From the NCBI GenBank assembly GCA_964446835.1, contig CAYUQT010000052.1:9965-73964 (forward strand): a stretch of DNA of 64,000 bases. The letters run 5' to 3'. The notes beneath the pieces are model-generated. The model made no database searches. It was not told the DNA's origin and saw only the letters and a list, made by a program, of their open reading frames with translations. This DNA is from CAYUQT01 sp964446835 (GTDB lineage Bacteria; Planctomycetota; Phycisphaerae; UBA1845; JAFGLZ01). Positions 45,457-54,236 of the stretch are shown in pieces (the first letter of the stretch is position 1; each line of letters begins with the position of its first letter). The position numbers were made by a program, and so were the translations under genes.

Positions 45457-46681
45457 GAAAAGAGCTCATGAACGACTTCTGCGAGAGTATCTGAAGGTCT
45501 TTCCATGCGTCGCGCTGATCGGGCCACGCCAGTGCGGCAAGACATGGCTACTCCAGACACTCCCGAAGGGTTGGCGGCTCTGGGACCTGGAAAGACAGAG
45601 CGACCGCCAGATCGTCGAGAACGACCCGGACCTCTTCCTCCACCTGAACCCTCAACGTGTTGCGATCGACGAGGTCCAGGTGCTTCCTTCCCTCTTCCCC
45701 GCTCTACGCGTGGCCGTAGATCGAGACCGCGCCACGCGAGGACGGTTCGTCATCACGGGGTCCAGTTCGCCCGACCTGCTCAAGGCCGCGTCCGAGACCC
45801 TGGCCGGACGCATCGGAATCATTGAGATGAGCCCTCTGTCCTTTGCCGAGGTTGCCGGCAAGCGGGACAGTCCTTTCCTCTCGCTCCTGATCGAAAGGGC
45901 CAAGCCGGCCGACTTCGTGGCCCGGCTGAAACCTCGCGGCGACCTGGACCTGATCCACGACTACTGGCTGCGCGGCGGGTATCCGGAGCCCTGGCTGCAG
46001 AGAGGTGGTCGAAGCCGGGCGATCTGGATGGATCAGTATGCAAAGACTTATCTGTTTCGAGACGTCGCAAGGCTCTTTCCGGGGTTGAACGAGTCTAAGT
46101 ACCGCCTCTTCATCCAGATGCTGGCCGGGCTTTCTGGTTCGATCATCAACTACTCGGAGATCGCGCGAGCTCTCGGTATCTCCCAGCCGACGGTTCGGGA
46201 CTACTTCGAAATCGCTCACGGCACGTTCGTGTGGCGAAGACTTCCCTCTTTCGAACGAGACGTGACCAAACGCGTCGTCAAGCATCCCCGCGGATACATG
46301 CGAGACTCCGGACTGCTGCATCATCTGCTCAGGATCACCCATCGGGACGACCTCCTGTCGCATCCGCGGGGCGGCGCATCGTGGGAAGGAATGGTCATCG
46401 AGGAACTCATCCGTGGCCTCAACACGCGCGGCGCAAGCTTTGAGAGCTACTACTACCGAACCGGAGCTGGCGCCGAGGTCGATCTTGTCCTCGACGGCGA
46501 ATTCGGGCTGGTACCCGTCGAAATCAAGCATGGCACGGGTGCGGGCAGTTACCATGAGCTGAGAGGCCTCGAAGCGTTTATGGCCGACCATCGCTGCCGC
46601 CTCGGCATCATCATCAACAATGCCGAGCGACCGTCTCTGTACAAGGAACGCATCGTGGTGATACCCTTTTCTTGCCTCTAG
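45455..46681 (+). CDS. AAA-type ATPase with DUF4143 domain
   Basis: A 408-residue protein. Walker A is GPRQCGKTWLL (about residues 24-34), and AIDEVQVLPSLF contains the Walker B. The C-terminal half is a DUF4143 nuclease-like fold with the AGAEVDLVLDGEF and VPVEIKHG segments, which resemble a PD-(D/E)xK site. These ATPases are common in accessory regions, with unproven functions in defence or element maintenance. The gene directly follows the BrnT/BrnA pair, and its start lies within a perfect inverted repeat. Confidence 0.88.
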   Translation: MKRAHERLLREYLKVFPCVALIGPRQCGKTWLLQTLPKGWRLWDLERQSDRQIVENDPDLFLHLNPQRVAIDEVQVLPSLFPALRVAVDRDRATRGRFVITGSSSPDLLKAASETLAGRIGIIEMSPLSFAEVAGKRDSPFLSLLIERAKPADFVARLKPRGDLDLIHDYWLRGGYPEPWLQRGGRSRAIWMDQYAKTYLFRDVARLFPGLNESKYRLFIQMLAGLSGSIINYSEIARALGISQPTVRDYFEIAHGTFVWRRLPSFERDVTKRVVKHPRGYMRDSGLLHHLLRITHRDDLLSHPRGGASWEGMVIEELIRGLNTRGASFESYYYRTGAGAEVDLVLDGEFGLVPVEIKHGTGAGSYHELRGLEAFMADHRCRLGIIINNAERPSLYKERIVVIPFSCL

Positions 46682-46706
46682 AACCGCCGACACCCGAGGT
46701 CAGACA

Positions 46707-47894
46707 ATGTTGACTCCAGGCATGACGCGTTTTGGTACGACAGACATCCGCAGACACTCGCACCGACGCCCCTCACTCGTGCTCCTGTTCCTCGTCGTCG
46801 CCGCGCCTCTGGCGACCCGCGGACAGGCTTCCGGCGAGCAGGTTCCCACTCGCCAATCCACCATCACCGACCATGTCCGATTCCTCGCAGGCGACTCCGT
46901 CGGCGGTCGGGCTGTTGGCTCAGCCGGCATCGAAAAGGCCGCTCGCTACATCGCCGATGCCTTCAAGGCCTGCGGCCTCCAGCCCGGAGGACCCGACGGG
47001 TCGTTCTTCCAGGCCTTTAAGGCCGACGTCCCACTCCTCAAGAGGTCGCTTCCGACCCGGAACATTCTGGGCGTCATCCCCGGCAGCGGACCGCTGGCCG
47101 ATCAGTATGTCGTCATCGGTGCGCACTACGACGCCTCGGCCGTGGGCGTGTCGACCCCGATAGAAGTCGCCCTGAGGCGTCCCGGAAACGACAGAGGGGT
47201 GTCCCGAGGGGCCGACGACAACGCCTCGGGCGTGGCCGCGATGATCGAGGTGGGCAAACGCCTGGCGGAGGGCGCCGCCAATGCCGGTTCGCGGCGAAGC
47301 GTCCTTCTGGTTGCCCTCACCGGCGAGGAAGTTCGGGCGGCCGGCTCCAAATACTTCGTCGAGCATCCCACCGTCCCCTTGGACAAGATCACCGCCATGG
47401 TCAACATCGATACCGTCGGCCGCATGAAAGACCGACGGGTGGATGCCTACGGCGTCATGAGCGGCCAGGAGTTTCGCGACCTCCTGATCGACGTGGGACG
47501 CGAGTTGCATCTGAAGGTCATCGATCCACCCCGGCGAGAAAGGCATTCGGCCACCGCGACTGCACCGATTACGGCCACCGCACCTGTCGACTCCTCGGCG
47601 GCCCTGACCGTGGTCATGCACAAGGCCCTGGGCGTTGCCTATTACACCCCGTTCTACGGAGGCTGCCAGAGTCCGGTCGTCTTCCCCAGCGACGACGTCC
47701 CCTTCTTCATCAAACAGATCCCGGTCATCTTCTTCAGCACGGGCAAGCCCGGTCACCTGCCGGACGACACCGTCGATCACCTCAACATCGACGGAATCAC
47801 CCGCGTTGCAGAGATCGTCCATCACCTGACCGACAAACTGATTCACGCCCCCTCACGCGTGACCTTCGAGCACTATATTCCGGGCGAACCGTGA
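46707..47894 (+). CDS. Secreted M28-family zinc peptidase
   Basis: A 395-residue protein with an N-terminal basic and hydrophobic export signal (about residues 1-45). The catalytic domain has the metal ligands of M28: GAHYDASAVG (His), RGADDNASGVAAM (bridging Asp), TGEEVRAAGSKYF (Glu-Glu), NIDTVGRM (Asp) and a late HLPDDTVDHLN (His). An Ala/Thr-rich stretch near residue 280-300 (THT-like spacers) interrupts the family sequence. Family members are aminopeptidases; the exact specificity is not readable. It starts 26 bases after the DUF4143 gene. Confidence 0.88.
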   Translation: MLTPGMTRFGTTDIRRHSHRRPSLVLLFLVVAAPLATRGQASGEQVPTRQSTITDHVRFLAGDSVGGRAVGSAGIEKAARYIADAFKACGLQPGGPDGSFFQAFKADVPLLKRSLPTRNILGVIPGSGPLADQYVVIGAHYDASAVGVSTPIEVALRRPGNDRGVSRGADDNASGVAAMIEVGKRLAEGAANAGSRRSVLLVALTGEEVRAAGSKYFVEHPTVPLDKITAMVNIDTVGRMKDRRVDAYGVMSGQEFRDLLIDVGRELHLKVIDPPRRERHSATATAPITATAPVDSSAALTVVMHKALGVAYYTPFYGGCQSPVVFPSDDVPFFIKQIPVIFFSTGKPGHLPDDTVDHLNIDGITRVAEIVHHLTDKLIHAPSRVTFEHYIPGEP

Positions 47895-47945
47895 TCACCC
47901 CTCCGCGCTCTCCGGCGCCTCCATCATCGGAACGGAAACGGAAAA

Positions 47946-47981
47946 GGGACATTCCACTTCTCCATTGAAGTGGAATGTCCC
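47946..47981. repeat. Perfect 15-bp hairpin element
   Basis: GGGACATTCCACTTC (47946-47960) and GAAGTGGAATGTCCC (47967-47981) form a perfect stem with a 6-base loop. It lies 50 bases after the M28 gene stop and has no T-run after it, so it looks more like a REP-type element than a terminator. Confidence 0.6.
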
Positions 47982-48139
47982 CCTTTGGGGCGAGATTTAC
48001 GGCAATGAGGCCAGAGTGTGCAGTTCGGCGGCTTGCATGTACGCTCGTTCTCCCGCGGTTGTGACCCTGTTTGCCGGGTGAAGTCATCGAGATGGCAGGA
48101 AAGTCGTCGTTATCGATGAGTAATTTGTTCATATGGTCC

Positions 48140-48168
48140 TTGATACAGGGGAATATCTATGGTATACG
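48140..48168 (+). promoter_or_regulatory. Candidate promoter
   Basis: TTGATA (48140) and TATACG (48163) are spaced by 17 bases. The next gene starts at 48356, so the leader would be about 180 bases. Confidence 0.35.
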
Positions 48169-48355
48169 ACAGAACAATGGAGTGGCGATATAGGGTATTT
48201 GCTGTTGTCTGTAGCCGCTGAGGTTCTGAGCACCGGAGGTGGATAACCTGGGCTAATATCGACGCAGGCCTCTTGGGACTGCCCCGAGAGCCCAGGCGCG
48301 ATGGATCGCTCGCAGGATCGCACGTTCGCAGGATCACGGGCTAGGAGCCTGGATT

Positions 48356-48808
48356 GTGGACACCTATGGGCAGCCCATGTACTGTCGCCAATGCTCCTAT
48401 CTGCTGGTGAGTCTGCCGGCCAACAGATGCCCTGAATGCGGAAGCGAGTTCGATCCGAGCGACCCCGAGACGTTTGAGGACCGTCCGCCACCGCCCATGG
48501 CGGAGCGGGCGTCGAGGTTTCTCCACGGAGTCGCCTCCGCCGCCAGCACGACCTTCCTGGTTGCCTTCATAGTCGCAACGTTGCTGTCCATCGAGCACGA
48601 TGACCTCCGCGGCGAGTCCTGGGACTTCGGCAGCGTTGCCCTGGTGGCTGTGTGCGGATTCGTGCTTACGTGGACAATCGGTGCCGTTGCGGCAGCCATT
48701 CACCGGTACTACTCCCGAGGTCGCATCAAGTTGGTCGGAAGGAGCTTTCTCTACAGCGGGTTCCTGCTGTTGCTTCTCTTGATGCTGCTGACGTTTCTCT
48801 TCGCATGA
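48356..48808 (+). CDS. Zinc-ribbon membrane protein
   Basis: A 150-residue protein starting with GTG, with AGGAG 8 bases before it. CRQCSYLLVSLPANRCPEC gives two CxxC pairs, so residues about 10-28 form a small zinc ribbon, followed by GSEFDPSDPETF. Three hydrophobic segments follow (about 60-82, 92-115 and 130-150). This zinc-ribbon-plus-membrane design is frequent in Phycisphaerae-like planctomycetes and has no known function. Confidence 0.7.
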   Translation: MDTYGQPMYCRQCSYLLVSLPANRCPECGSEFDPSDPETFEDRPPPPMAERASRFLHGVASAASTTFLVAFIVATLLSIEHDDLRGESWDFGSVALVAVCGFVLTWTIGAVAAAIHRYYSRGRIKLVGRSFLYSGFLLLLLLMLLTFLFA

Positions 48809-48934
48809 ATTGAAGGGGGCGGAAGTCGATGAGTTGTTGAACGACAGCAACACTTCGGGCGGGCAGAGGCCGTCGGAGAAGGCCGTCACATAGCATCTCA
48901 GGGCATCTGGCGCCGGACATCAGGGGTCGAGTTC

Positions 48935-49429
48935 ATGAACATGAATATTCAGGATCCCTACGAGATAGCAGGTGAGAGAGGGTTCCCCGTACAGATTGCG
49001 TACCTCTGCTTTGCTCTCGACAGCAGAGGCACCATCGCAGGGCTCGTGGACCTGGTACCGCATCTGCTGAAGGGGTCTCGGCCTGTGATGGGTGTCCTTC
49101 TCTCTGCATTCTCGTCGAGAGATAGGATCTTTCAGTATCGAGAGGCCAAACCGATCCTCTCCGCCCGAGTCGCCGAGGCCTGCGCATTCTTCAGGTACGA
49201 TATCACCAGGTGCCCGGAAACAGACCTCATGCGGGCGTGCCGGATGGGTGAGGCTGACGAAGGGCGAATTGTCACGGAGTTGTGGAAGGGCAGCGTTGCC
49301 CTGTTTCACGACGGGCATTGCAGCGTCGAGCTGCTTGGCGACTCTGAGCACGTGCGAAGGTGTGCGACCTTCCTTCTGCAAAAGGGGATGGATACCTTCT
49401 CGGGTGATCGGGGGGTGTCTGCCCGGTGA
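48935..49429 (+). CDS. Hypothetical protein
   Basis: A 164-residue open frame with ATG at 48935 and AGGGG about 9 bases before. No domain or export signal is recognised. The protein is mixed alpha/beta with a Cys pair (CFALDS, CPETD). The codon pattern is plausible but not compelling, and no neighbour explains it. It may be a chance open frame. Confidence 0.45.
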   Translation: MNMNIQDPYEIAGERGFPVQIAYLCFALDSRGTIAGLVDLVPHLLKGSRPVMGVLLSAFSSRDRIFQYREAKPILSARVAEACAFFRYDITRCPETDLMRACRMGEADEGRIVTELWKGSVALFHDGHCSVELLGDSEHVRRCATFLLQKGMDTFSGDRGVSAR

Positions 49430-49657
49430 CCCTGACCCAAGATGCGTGCCCGACGAATGGCTGGGTGGTCGGTGCCGGGACCGGCGGCTCTGGCGGAATT
49501 CAAATGTCGGTGGACACCGCCGTGTTGGGTATGGCTGACGAGCGAGGCGGGGACGCGATGTCGTGACCACCCAGAGTTCGCCGCGCTCACCCCGGGCTAT
49601 CGTCTGTCGGCCCCTTCAGGGACTGGGCGGGATCGAACTACGTGCGACAACGCCGTG

Positions 49658-49909
49658 TCAGTCCCAGAGGTCCTTCCACCAGTTGTCGGTTTCCTCGGCC
49701 TTCTTGGCATCCTGGTTTCCGGACGAGGTCCAGATGCTATCCCACCATTGGCCCACCGTGGTGGGTTCACCGTCGAGTTGATAGGCCATCTTGTCCAGCT
49801 CGGTGGACAGGCCTCGTAAAGCATCCGCAGCACAGGAGTTAAAGTCGGTTAGCGGCGCAGCGGCGCCCACCACAAACAGCCATTGCCACCAGGGGGAACC
49901 CTTGCGCAT
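49658..49909 (-). CDS. Small exported lipoprotein-like protein
   Basis: An 83-residue protein with a strong AAGGAG site 7 bases before the ATG at 49909. The N-terminus MRKGSPWWQWLFVVGAAAPL is a signal sequence ending at Cys (about residue 27, FNSC). The mature part is short, acidic and Trp-rich, ending DNWWKDLWD. The family is not recognised. It is divergent from tgt with a 201-base gap. Confidence 0.6.
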   Translation of the reverse strand: MRKGSPWWQWLFVVGAAAPLTDFNSCAADALRGLSTELDKMAYQLDGEPTTVGQWWDSIWTSSGNQDAKKAEETDNWWKDLWD

Positions 49910-50110
49910 CGTCAGTCTCCTTCAGGGTTTTGTCGCGCAGTGGGACTTCGTCTCGCTCTCGTCATCAGATATCGGCACGGCGTCGGTTCGCGGATGAGTG
50001 CAAGCCGCCAAGGGGCCACCTCAGGGGGCGGTCGTCGACCCTTGCGAGCGGGCAGGGGTGCCAACCGGCAAGGTGGACGCTGTCGTTGGTGACCGGTAGG
50101 ATCGTCGGCC

Positions 50111-51250
50111 ATGTTCTCATTTGACGTTCTTTGTCGAGACGCGGCGTCGTCTGCCCGGCTGGGGTGCCTCGTGACGCCTCATGGCACGGTCGAGACGCCG
50201 GTCTTCATGCCGGTGGGGACGCGGGCGGCCATCAAGGGGATCACGCCCGATCAGGTGGCGGCCACCGGCACACAGGTCGTGCTGGCCAACACGTACCATC
50301 TCCAGTTGCGGCCGGGGTCTGAGCTGATCGAGCGGCTGGGCGGGCTGCACCGCTTCATGGGCTGGAGCGGTCCGATCCTGACGGACAGCGGTGGGTATCA
50401 GGTGTTCTCGCTGGCCGATCTGGTTGAGATTGACGATGAGGGTGTCACGTTTCGTTCACCGGTGGACGGTGCGATTCTGCGGCTGGATCCGGAGTCGGCC
50501 ACTCGGATCCAGAACCAGCTCGGCGCCGATTTCATCATGTGTTTCGACCAGTGTCCGCCGTATCCCTCGACGCCCGAGCAGGCGAGCGCGGCGGTGGAGC
50601 GGACGATTCGCTGGGCGGCCCGATGCAAGGCGGCCCATGCGGCGTCGGATCGGCAGTGGCTCTTCAGCATCAATCAGGGGGGGGTATACGCCGACCTGCG
50701 TCGCCGGTGCGCCGAGGCACTGGCCGAGGTGGACCTCCCGGGCAGCGCGATCGGCGGTCTGAGCGTCGGCGAATCGCACGAGCAGATGGTGTGCGTGCTC
50801 AAGGAGTTGTGTCCGCTGCTGCCCGCCGATCGGCCGAGGTATCTGATGGGGGTCGGCATGCCTCGCGACCTGGTGGCGGCGGTGGCCTGCGGGGTCGACA
50901 TGTTCGACTGCGTTCTGCCCACGCGCAACGGTCGGAACGCGTACGCCTTCAGTGCCGCCGGGGCGGTGCGGCTGAGGAACGCGCAGCATGCCGCCGACGA
51001 AGGGCCGATCGAGGCGGGGTGTTCGTGCTATACATGCCGCAATTTCTCCCGCGCGTACCTGCGGCACCTGTTTCAGACCAACGAAATGCTGGGTCCGATC
51101 CTGACGTCGCTGCACAATATTGCGTTCTATCAGCGGCTGATGGGACGGATGCGAGACTTGATCCGCCGGGGGCAACTCGCCAGAATCATGGAGGAGTTCC
51201 CCATCGCCGGTGACACGGGGAACGCAATCGAGGAGCGTATTACCGAATGA
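50111..51250 (+). CDS. tgt: tRNA-guanine transglycosylase (queuine/preQ1)
   Basis: Exchanges guanine-34 of tRNAs for Asp, Asn, His and Tyr with preQ1, in queuosine synthesis. The 379 residues hold ANTYHLQLRPG (about 61), the catalytic-region TDSGGYQVFSL (about 94), GGLSVGE, and the zinc site C-x-C-x-x-C with a following His (CSCYTCRNFSRAYLRHL, about 300). A second active-site Asp is in DMFDCVLPTRNGR. Its stop overlaps the start of yajC (ATGA), a pairing widely conserved in bacteria. Confidence 0.96.
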   Translation: MFSFDVLCRDAASSARLGCLVTPHGTVETPVFMPVGTRAAIKGITPDQVAATGTQVVLANTYHLQLRPGSELIERLGGLHRFMGWSGPILTDSGGYQVFSLADLVEIDDEGVTFRSPVDGAILRLDPESATRIQNQLGADFIMCFDQCPPYPSTPEQASAAVERTIRWAARCKAAHAASDRQWLFSINQGGVYADLRRRCAEALAEVDLPGSAIGGLSVGESHEQMVCVLKELCPLLPADRPRYLMGVGMPRDLVAAVACGVDMFDCVLPTRNGRNAYAFSAAGAVRLRNAQHAADEGPIEAGCSCYTCRNFSRAYLRHLFQTNEMLGPILTSLHNIAFYQRLMGRMRDLIRRGQLARIMEEFPIAGDTGNAIEERITE

Positions 51251-51612
51251 ATCTATTTCTTTGTGCGTGGGCGTTTCCCGTTCAGATGATTCTGGCCGAA
51301 GAGGGTCAGGCCTCTCCGATGGGGCCGAGCAACACCCTGTTCATCGGCCTGCTGTTGGCGATGGTCGTCTTCTGGGTCATCACGTATCGCGGCAATCAGA
51401 AGGACAAGAAGAAGCGTCAGGAGATGATCGACAACATGGGCAGGAACACCCGGGTCCTGACGATCGGCGGCATTCTGGGAACCGTCGTGGCCGTCAAGGG
51501 CGACGAGGTGACCGTCAAGGTCGACGAGACCAACAACACGAAAATCACGTTCATGAAAAGTGCGATTCAGAAGGTGATCACAGAGGACGAGCCCAAGGAC
51601 GAAAAGAAATAG
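51247..51612 (+). CDS. yajC: Preprotein translocase accessory protein YajC
   Basis: A 121-residue membrane protein that associates with SecDF in the Sec export machinery. It has a single transmembrane segment (about residues 30-50, TLFIGLLLAMVVFWVITY) followed by a basic KKKRQEMIDN stretch and the small beta domain with VLTIGGILGTVVAVKGDEV. It is coupled to tgt by an ATGA overlap. The usual secDF is not directly downstream here: a convergent ferredoxin gene follows. Confidence 0.94.
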   Translation: MNLFLCAWAFPVQMILAEEGQASPMGPSNTLFIGLLLAMVVFWVITYRGNQKDKKKRQEMIDNMGRNTRVLTIGGILGTVVAVKGDEVTVKVDETNNTKITFMKSAIQKVITEDEPKDEKK

Positions 51613-51669
51613 CGGGGGCGCCGCTTGCCCCTCTGCCGAGTCGCGATACCGGCGGTGCCGCGTTCTTCT

Positions 51670-52260
51670 CTACTCCGGTGAGACGAGCAGCGCTTTGGGT
51701 ACCGCCGGGCAGTGATGCTGGCACACGCCGCAGCCGACACAGCCCTTTTCGATGACCTCCACCTGCTTCGATTCGTTCAGGCGGATCGCCGACGAGCCCA
51801 CCGGGCACTTCTGAAGGCATACCTCGCAGTGCTGTTGGAAGGTGAGCAGGCAGTACGTGGGGTTGAGCCTGGCCAGCCCCATGTTGAATTCCCAGTGGCG
51901 CACGAGTTTCAAGGCGCCGCTGGTGCAGGCCTTCATGCAGGCACATTCCTCGCACACCACGCAGGGGGCGAGGTCGGGGTCGATGTAGGGCGTGCCGGAT
52001 CGCAGCGAGTCGCTGCTCTGGACCTGGCGGATGGCGCCGGCCGGACAGGCGGTGATGCAGTTGCCGCATCGATGGCAGGTCTCGAGGAACGTGTCTTCGT
52101 CGACCGCACCGGGCGGTCGGATGACCGTTCGCGGTTTGGGCACCGGCAGCTTCTGCTCGAGGATGTCTGCCATGGGGCGGACCGCCCGAATCAGGCTGGC
52201 CAGAAAGAAGCCTCGGCGGTCATGCGGCTGGAGGTCGTCAACGCGTTTCTGATCGGACAT
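51670..52260 (-). CDS. Polyferredoxin-type 4Fe-4S protein (NapG/NapF-like)
   Basis: A 196-residue protein with four Cys clusters, each fit for a 4Fe-4S centre: CHRCGNCITACP (about residue 62), CVVCEECACMKAC (about 98), CEVCLQKCP (about 142) and CVGCGVCQHHCP (about 173). DRRGFFLASLIRA near the start is a twin-arginine-like segment, so it may be exported. Such proteins carry electrons to periplasmic or membrane reductases. No nap or related reductase gene is in the window, so its partner is unknown. Confidence 0.85.
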   Translation of the reverse strand: MSDQKRVDDLQPHDRRGFFLASLIRAVRPMADILEQKLPVPKPRTVIRPPGAVDEDTFLETCHRCGNCITACPAGAIRQVQSSDSLRSGTPYIDPDLAPCVVCEECACMKACTSGALKLVRHWEFNMGLARLNPTYCLLTFQQHCEVCLQKCPVGSSAIRLNESKQVEVIEKGCVGCGVCQHHCPAVPKALLVSPE

Positions 52261-52409
52261 TGCTTACGCCACCACATCTGCTACGGGACACACGACACAA
52301 ACCACGCTCAGGACGCTGTCCGGCGAAGAGACCGTTCGAAAGCGACAGGTCTGTGGCTTCCAAGGCCCTGGCCCCGTCGGATGTACACCATCGGTTGCCG
52401 CTTCCAAGG

Positions 52410-54137
52410 TCATTGGGCCGATGACAGCGGGTCGATGTTGATCTCTCGGGAACTGACCGGCCCCCAGCGTCCGTTCAGCAGTCTCGCCTGCACCATTACA
52501 TAGTAGCGTCCGGCCGGAAGCGACTCAAACACGCGTTCGACCCGTGGGGTTTCGCAATCAGCCGGGGCGAGGGCATCGGGTTGCGCGGCGATCCAGCAGC
52601 GGTAGCGATCGACCGGCAACGGATCGTTGGGGGGGCTGTTCCCGATCGTCCAACGAACAATCGCCGTCTGCACGGCGCGAGGCACCGCTGTCGGGTGCGT
52701 GGGGGAGCTGATACAGACCACCGGCAGCGGGGTGTCATATTCGATACAGAGCCGGACGGCGTTGTTCCGCCCCCACTTGAGGGGAACGCGATCGATGGTG
52801 AGTTGTCCCTGGGCGTCGGAGGCGACCTTGCCGCCGATGCCGTCGGGTTCGACCCGCCATCGGAAGGGGCATCGCGGCGGAAGGGTGAACTGATGGGTCC
52901 CGCGGGGCGACACGCTGTAGAAGATGCCCGAGCCTCCTTCCGGCCGCCACTCCCCCTGATCGTTGGCCAGCCAGAGGCTCACCTCGAATCGATCGGTTCG
53001 GTCGACGAGGTCGGTTCCCTCCCACCGGCAGAAGGCGTTGATCATTCCCCGGGGGGCTCGTTCGGGTCGCTGGCCGGGCTGCCACTTGCCCAATCCCTCA
53101 GGCAGGCCGAAGTGACCCACCGAGGGGTTGAAGAAGACGAGGGTCGGTCGGTCCATCCGGAGGGTCCCCGTGGCCATCGGCTGGTAGACCGGCTGCCAGG
53201 GCCCGATGGGATCGGGCCGCTCGTGCGCGCTCATATCCCACGCGAAGACCCCCGAGGCCGCCCCCTCTTCGAAAAGCTGGAGGAAACTTCGGGCAGGGGG
53301 GCTCAGCGAGGTGTGATATTGCTCGAAGGGCACCACGGCATCCCGGCGACCGTGGTGGATGTCCAGCCAGAGTCGCGATCGAGGCTGATTGTTGAGCAGG
53401 CACGGCACGCTCGTGTATTCCCAGGCGCTGATGTTCGTGCCGAGCACCTTGAGGTTCATCTCCATCGGGCCGAGGGTCTTTTCGGCCATATCACAGAGCG
53501 TCGGCAGGGCCCGCATGTCGATGGGCGGTTTGTCGGCCACGGCTCCGAGGGCCCATTCCGGGTGGTGCAGGGCGAACAGCAGGGCGCCGCCCCCGCCCAT
53601 CGAGCCCCCCATAATCCAGATCCGATTGGGATCGGCGTTCAGCCGGGCCACGGCAAATCGGATGTAGTAGAGCAACCGGCGGTGCGTATAAGGCACCACG
53701 ATCGTTTGGGGCTTCGGTGCACGAGGTGCCATCTCGTGATAGCCGAACCAGCCCGAGTGCCCGATGCCTTCGGTGTTGTCGTCCGGCGTGATGATCAGAT
53801 GATCGGGCCAACTGCGATCGTGCTGCTTGAAGTCCCCGCCGCGAGGGTGGAGCATCAGGACAAGAGGCAGCCGATCCGTCGTCTTCAGCTTGGTCTTGAG
53901 CAGCGGCAGACGGACGAGGAATTCATAAGAGGTCTGCGAGACATACGGACCCTTGAAGAAGGTGCCGACCTGGTGGCGATAGTGCTGATAGTTGTAACCC
54001 CAGTGCATGTACTGCCGGACGAGTGTGGGCTCGGGCTGGTCGGACGGGGCAGAGGTCGGGGCCGCTCCGCCGGATTGGGCCAGCAGACCGATCGCCATCG
54101 ACGCGCGAACTATCCAATCGGCAACGGCTGGAATCAT
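52410..54137 (-). CDS. Exported alpha/beta-hydrolase of the PHB-depolymerase/esterase type
   Basis: A 575-residue protein. ATG 54137 and an upstream GTG at 54149 are both possible starts; each opens a hydrophobic export-like segment. PLVLMLHPRGGD and IWIMGGSMGGGG (Ser179) mark the hydrolase core, with DIHHGRRDAVVPFEQY for the acid residue. The last 120 residues form a beta-sandwich (fibronectin-III-like). The fold matches poly-ester or feruloyl-esterase-like enzymes; the substrate is not readable. Confidence 0.75.
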   Translation of the reverse strand: MIPAVADWIVRASMAIGLLAQSGGAAPTSAPSDQPEPTLVRQYMHWGYNYQHYRHQVGTFFKGPYVSQTSYEFLVRLPLLKTKLKTTDRLPLVLMLHPRGGDFKQHDRSWPDHLIITPDDNTEGIGHSGWFGYHEMAPRAPKPQTIVVPYTHRRLLYYIRFAVARLNADPNRIWIMGGSMGGGGALLFALHHPEWALGAVADKPPIDMRALPTLCDMAEKTLGPMEMNLKVLGTNISAWEYTSVPCLLNNQPRSRLWLDIHHGRRDAVVPFEQYHTSLSPPARSFLQLFEEGAASGVFAWDMSAHERPDPIGPWQPVYQPMATGTLRMDRPTLVFFNPSVGHFGLPEGLGKWQPGQRPERAPRGMINAFCRWEGTDLVDRTDRFEVSLWLANDQGEWRPEGGSGIFYSVSPRGTHQFTLPPRCPFRWRVEPDGIGGKVASDAQGQLTIDRVPLKWGRNNAVRLCIEYDTPLPVVCISSPTHPTAVPRAVQTAIVRWTIGNSPPNDPLPVDRYRCWIAAQPDALAPADCETPRVERVFESLPAGRYYVMVQARLLNGRWGPVSSREINIDPLSSAQ

Positions 54138-54236
54138 GGGAGCGATCACTCCATTACTTCCCGGGAATCATATGCCCGAACGCCCTTGCGTGGTAGGGAC
54201 GTCGGACGGGTCGCCGATGGTGCCGATCCCTCGCAA

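Larger units (their letters stand above)
47895..48355. other. 461-base intergenic region
   Basis: It contains a perfect 15-bp hairpin (described separately), a possible promoter at 48140-48168, and a short tandem TCGCAGGATC near 48310-48335 just before the next gene. No protein-coding gene is supported. Confidence 0.45.

Noticed and set aside
48310..48335. Two tandem copies of TCGCAGGATC as a possible operator or repeat array
   Set aside because: Only two short copies and no symmetry; it is too little to call a site.
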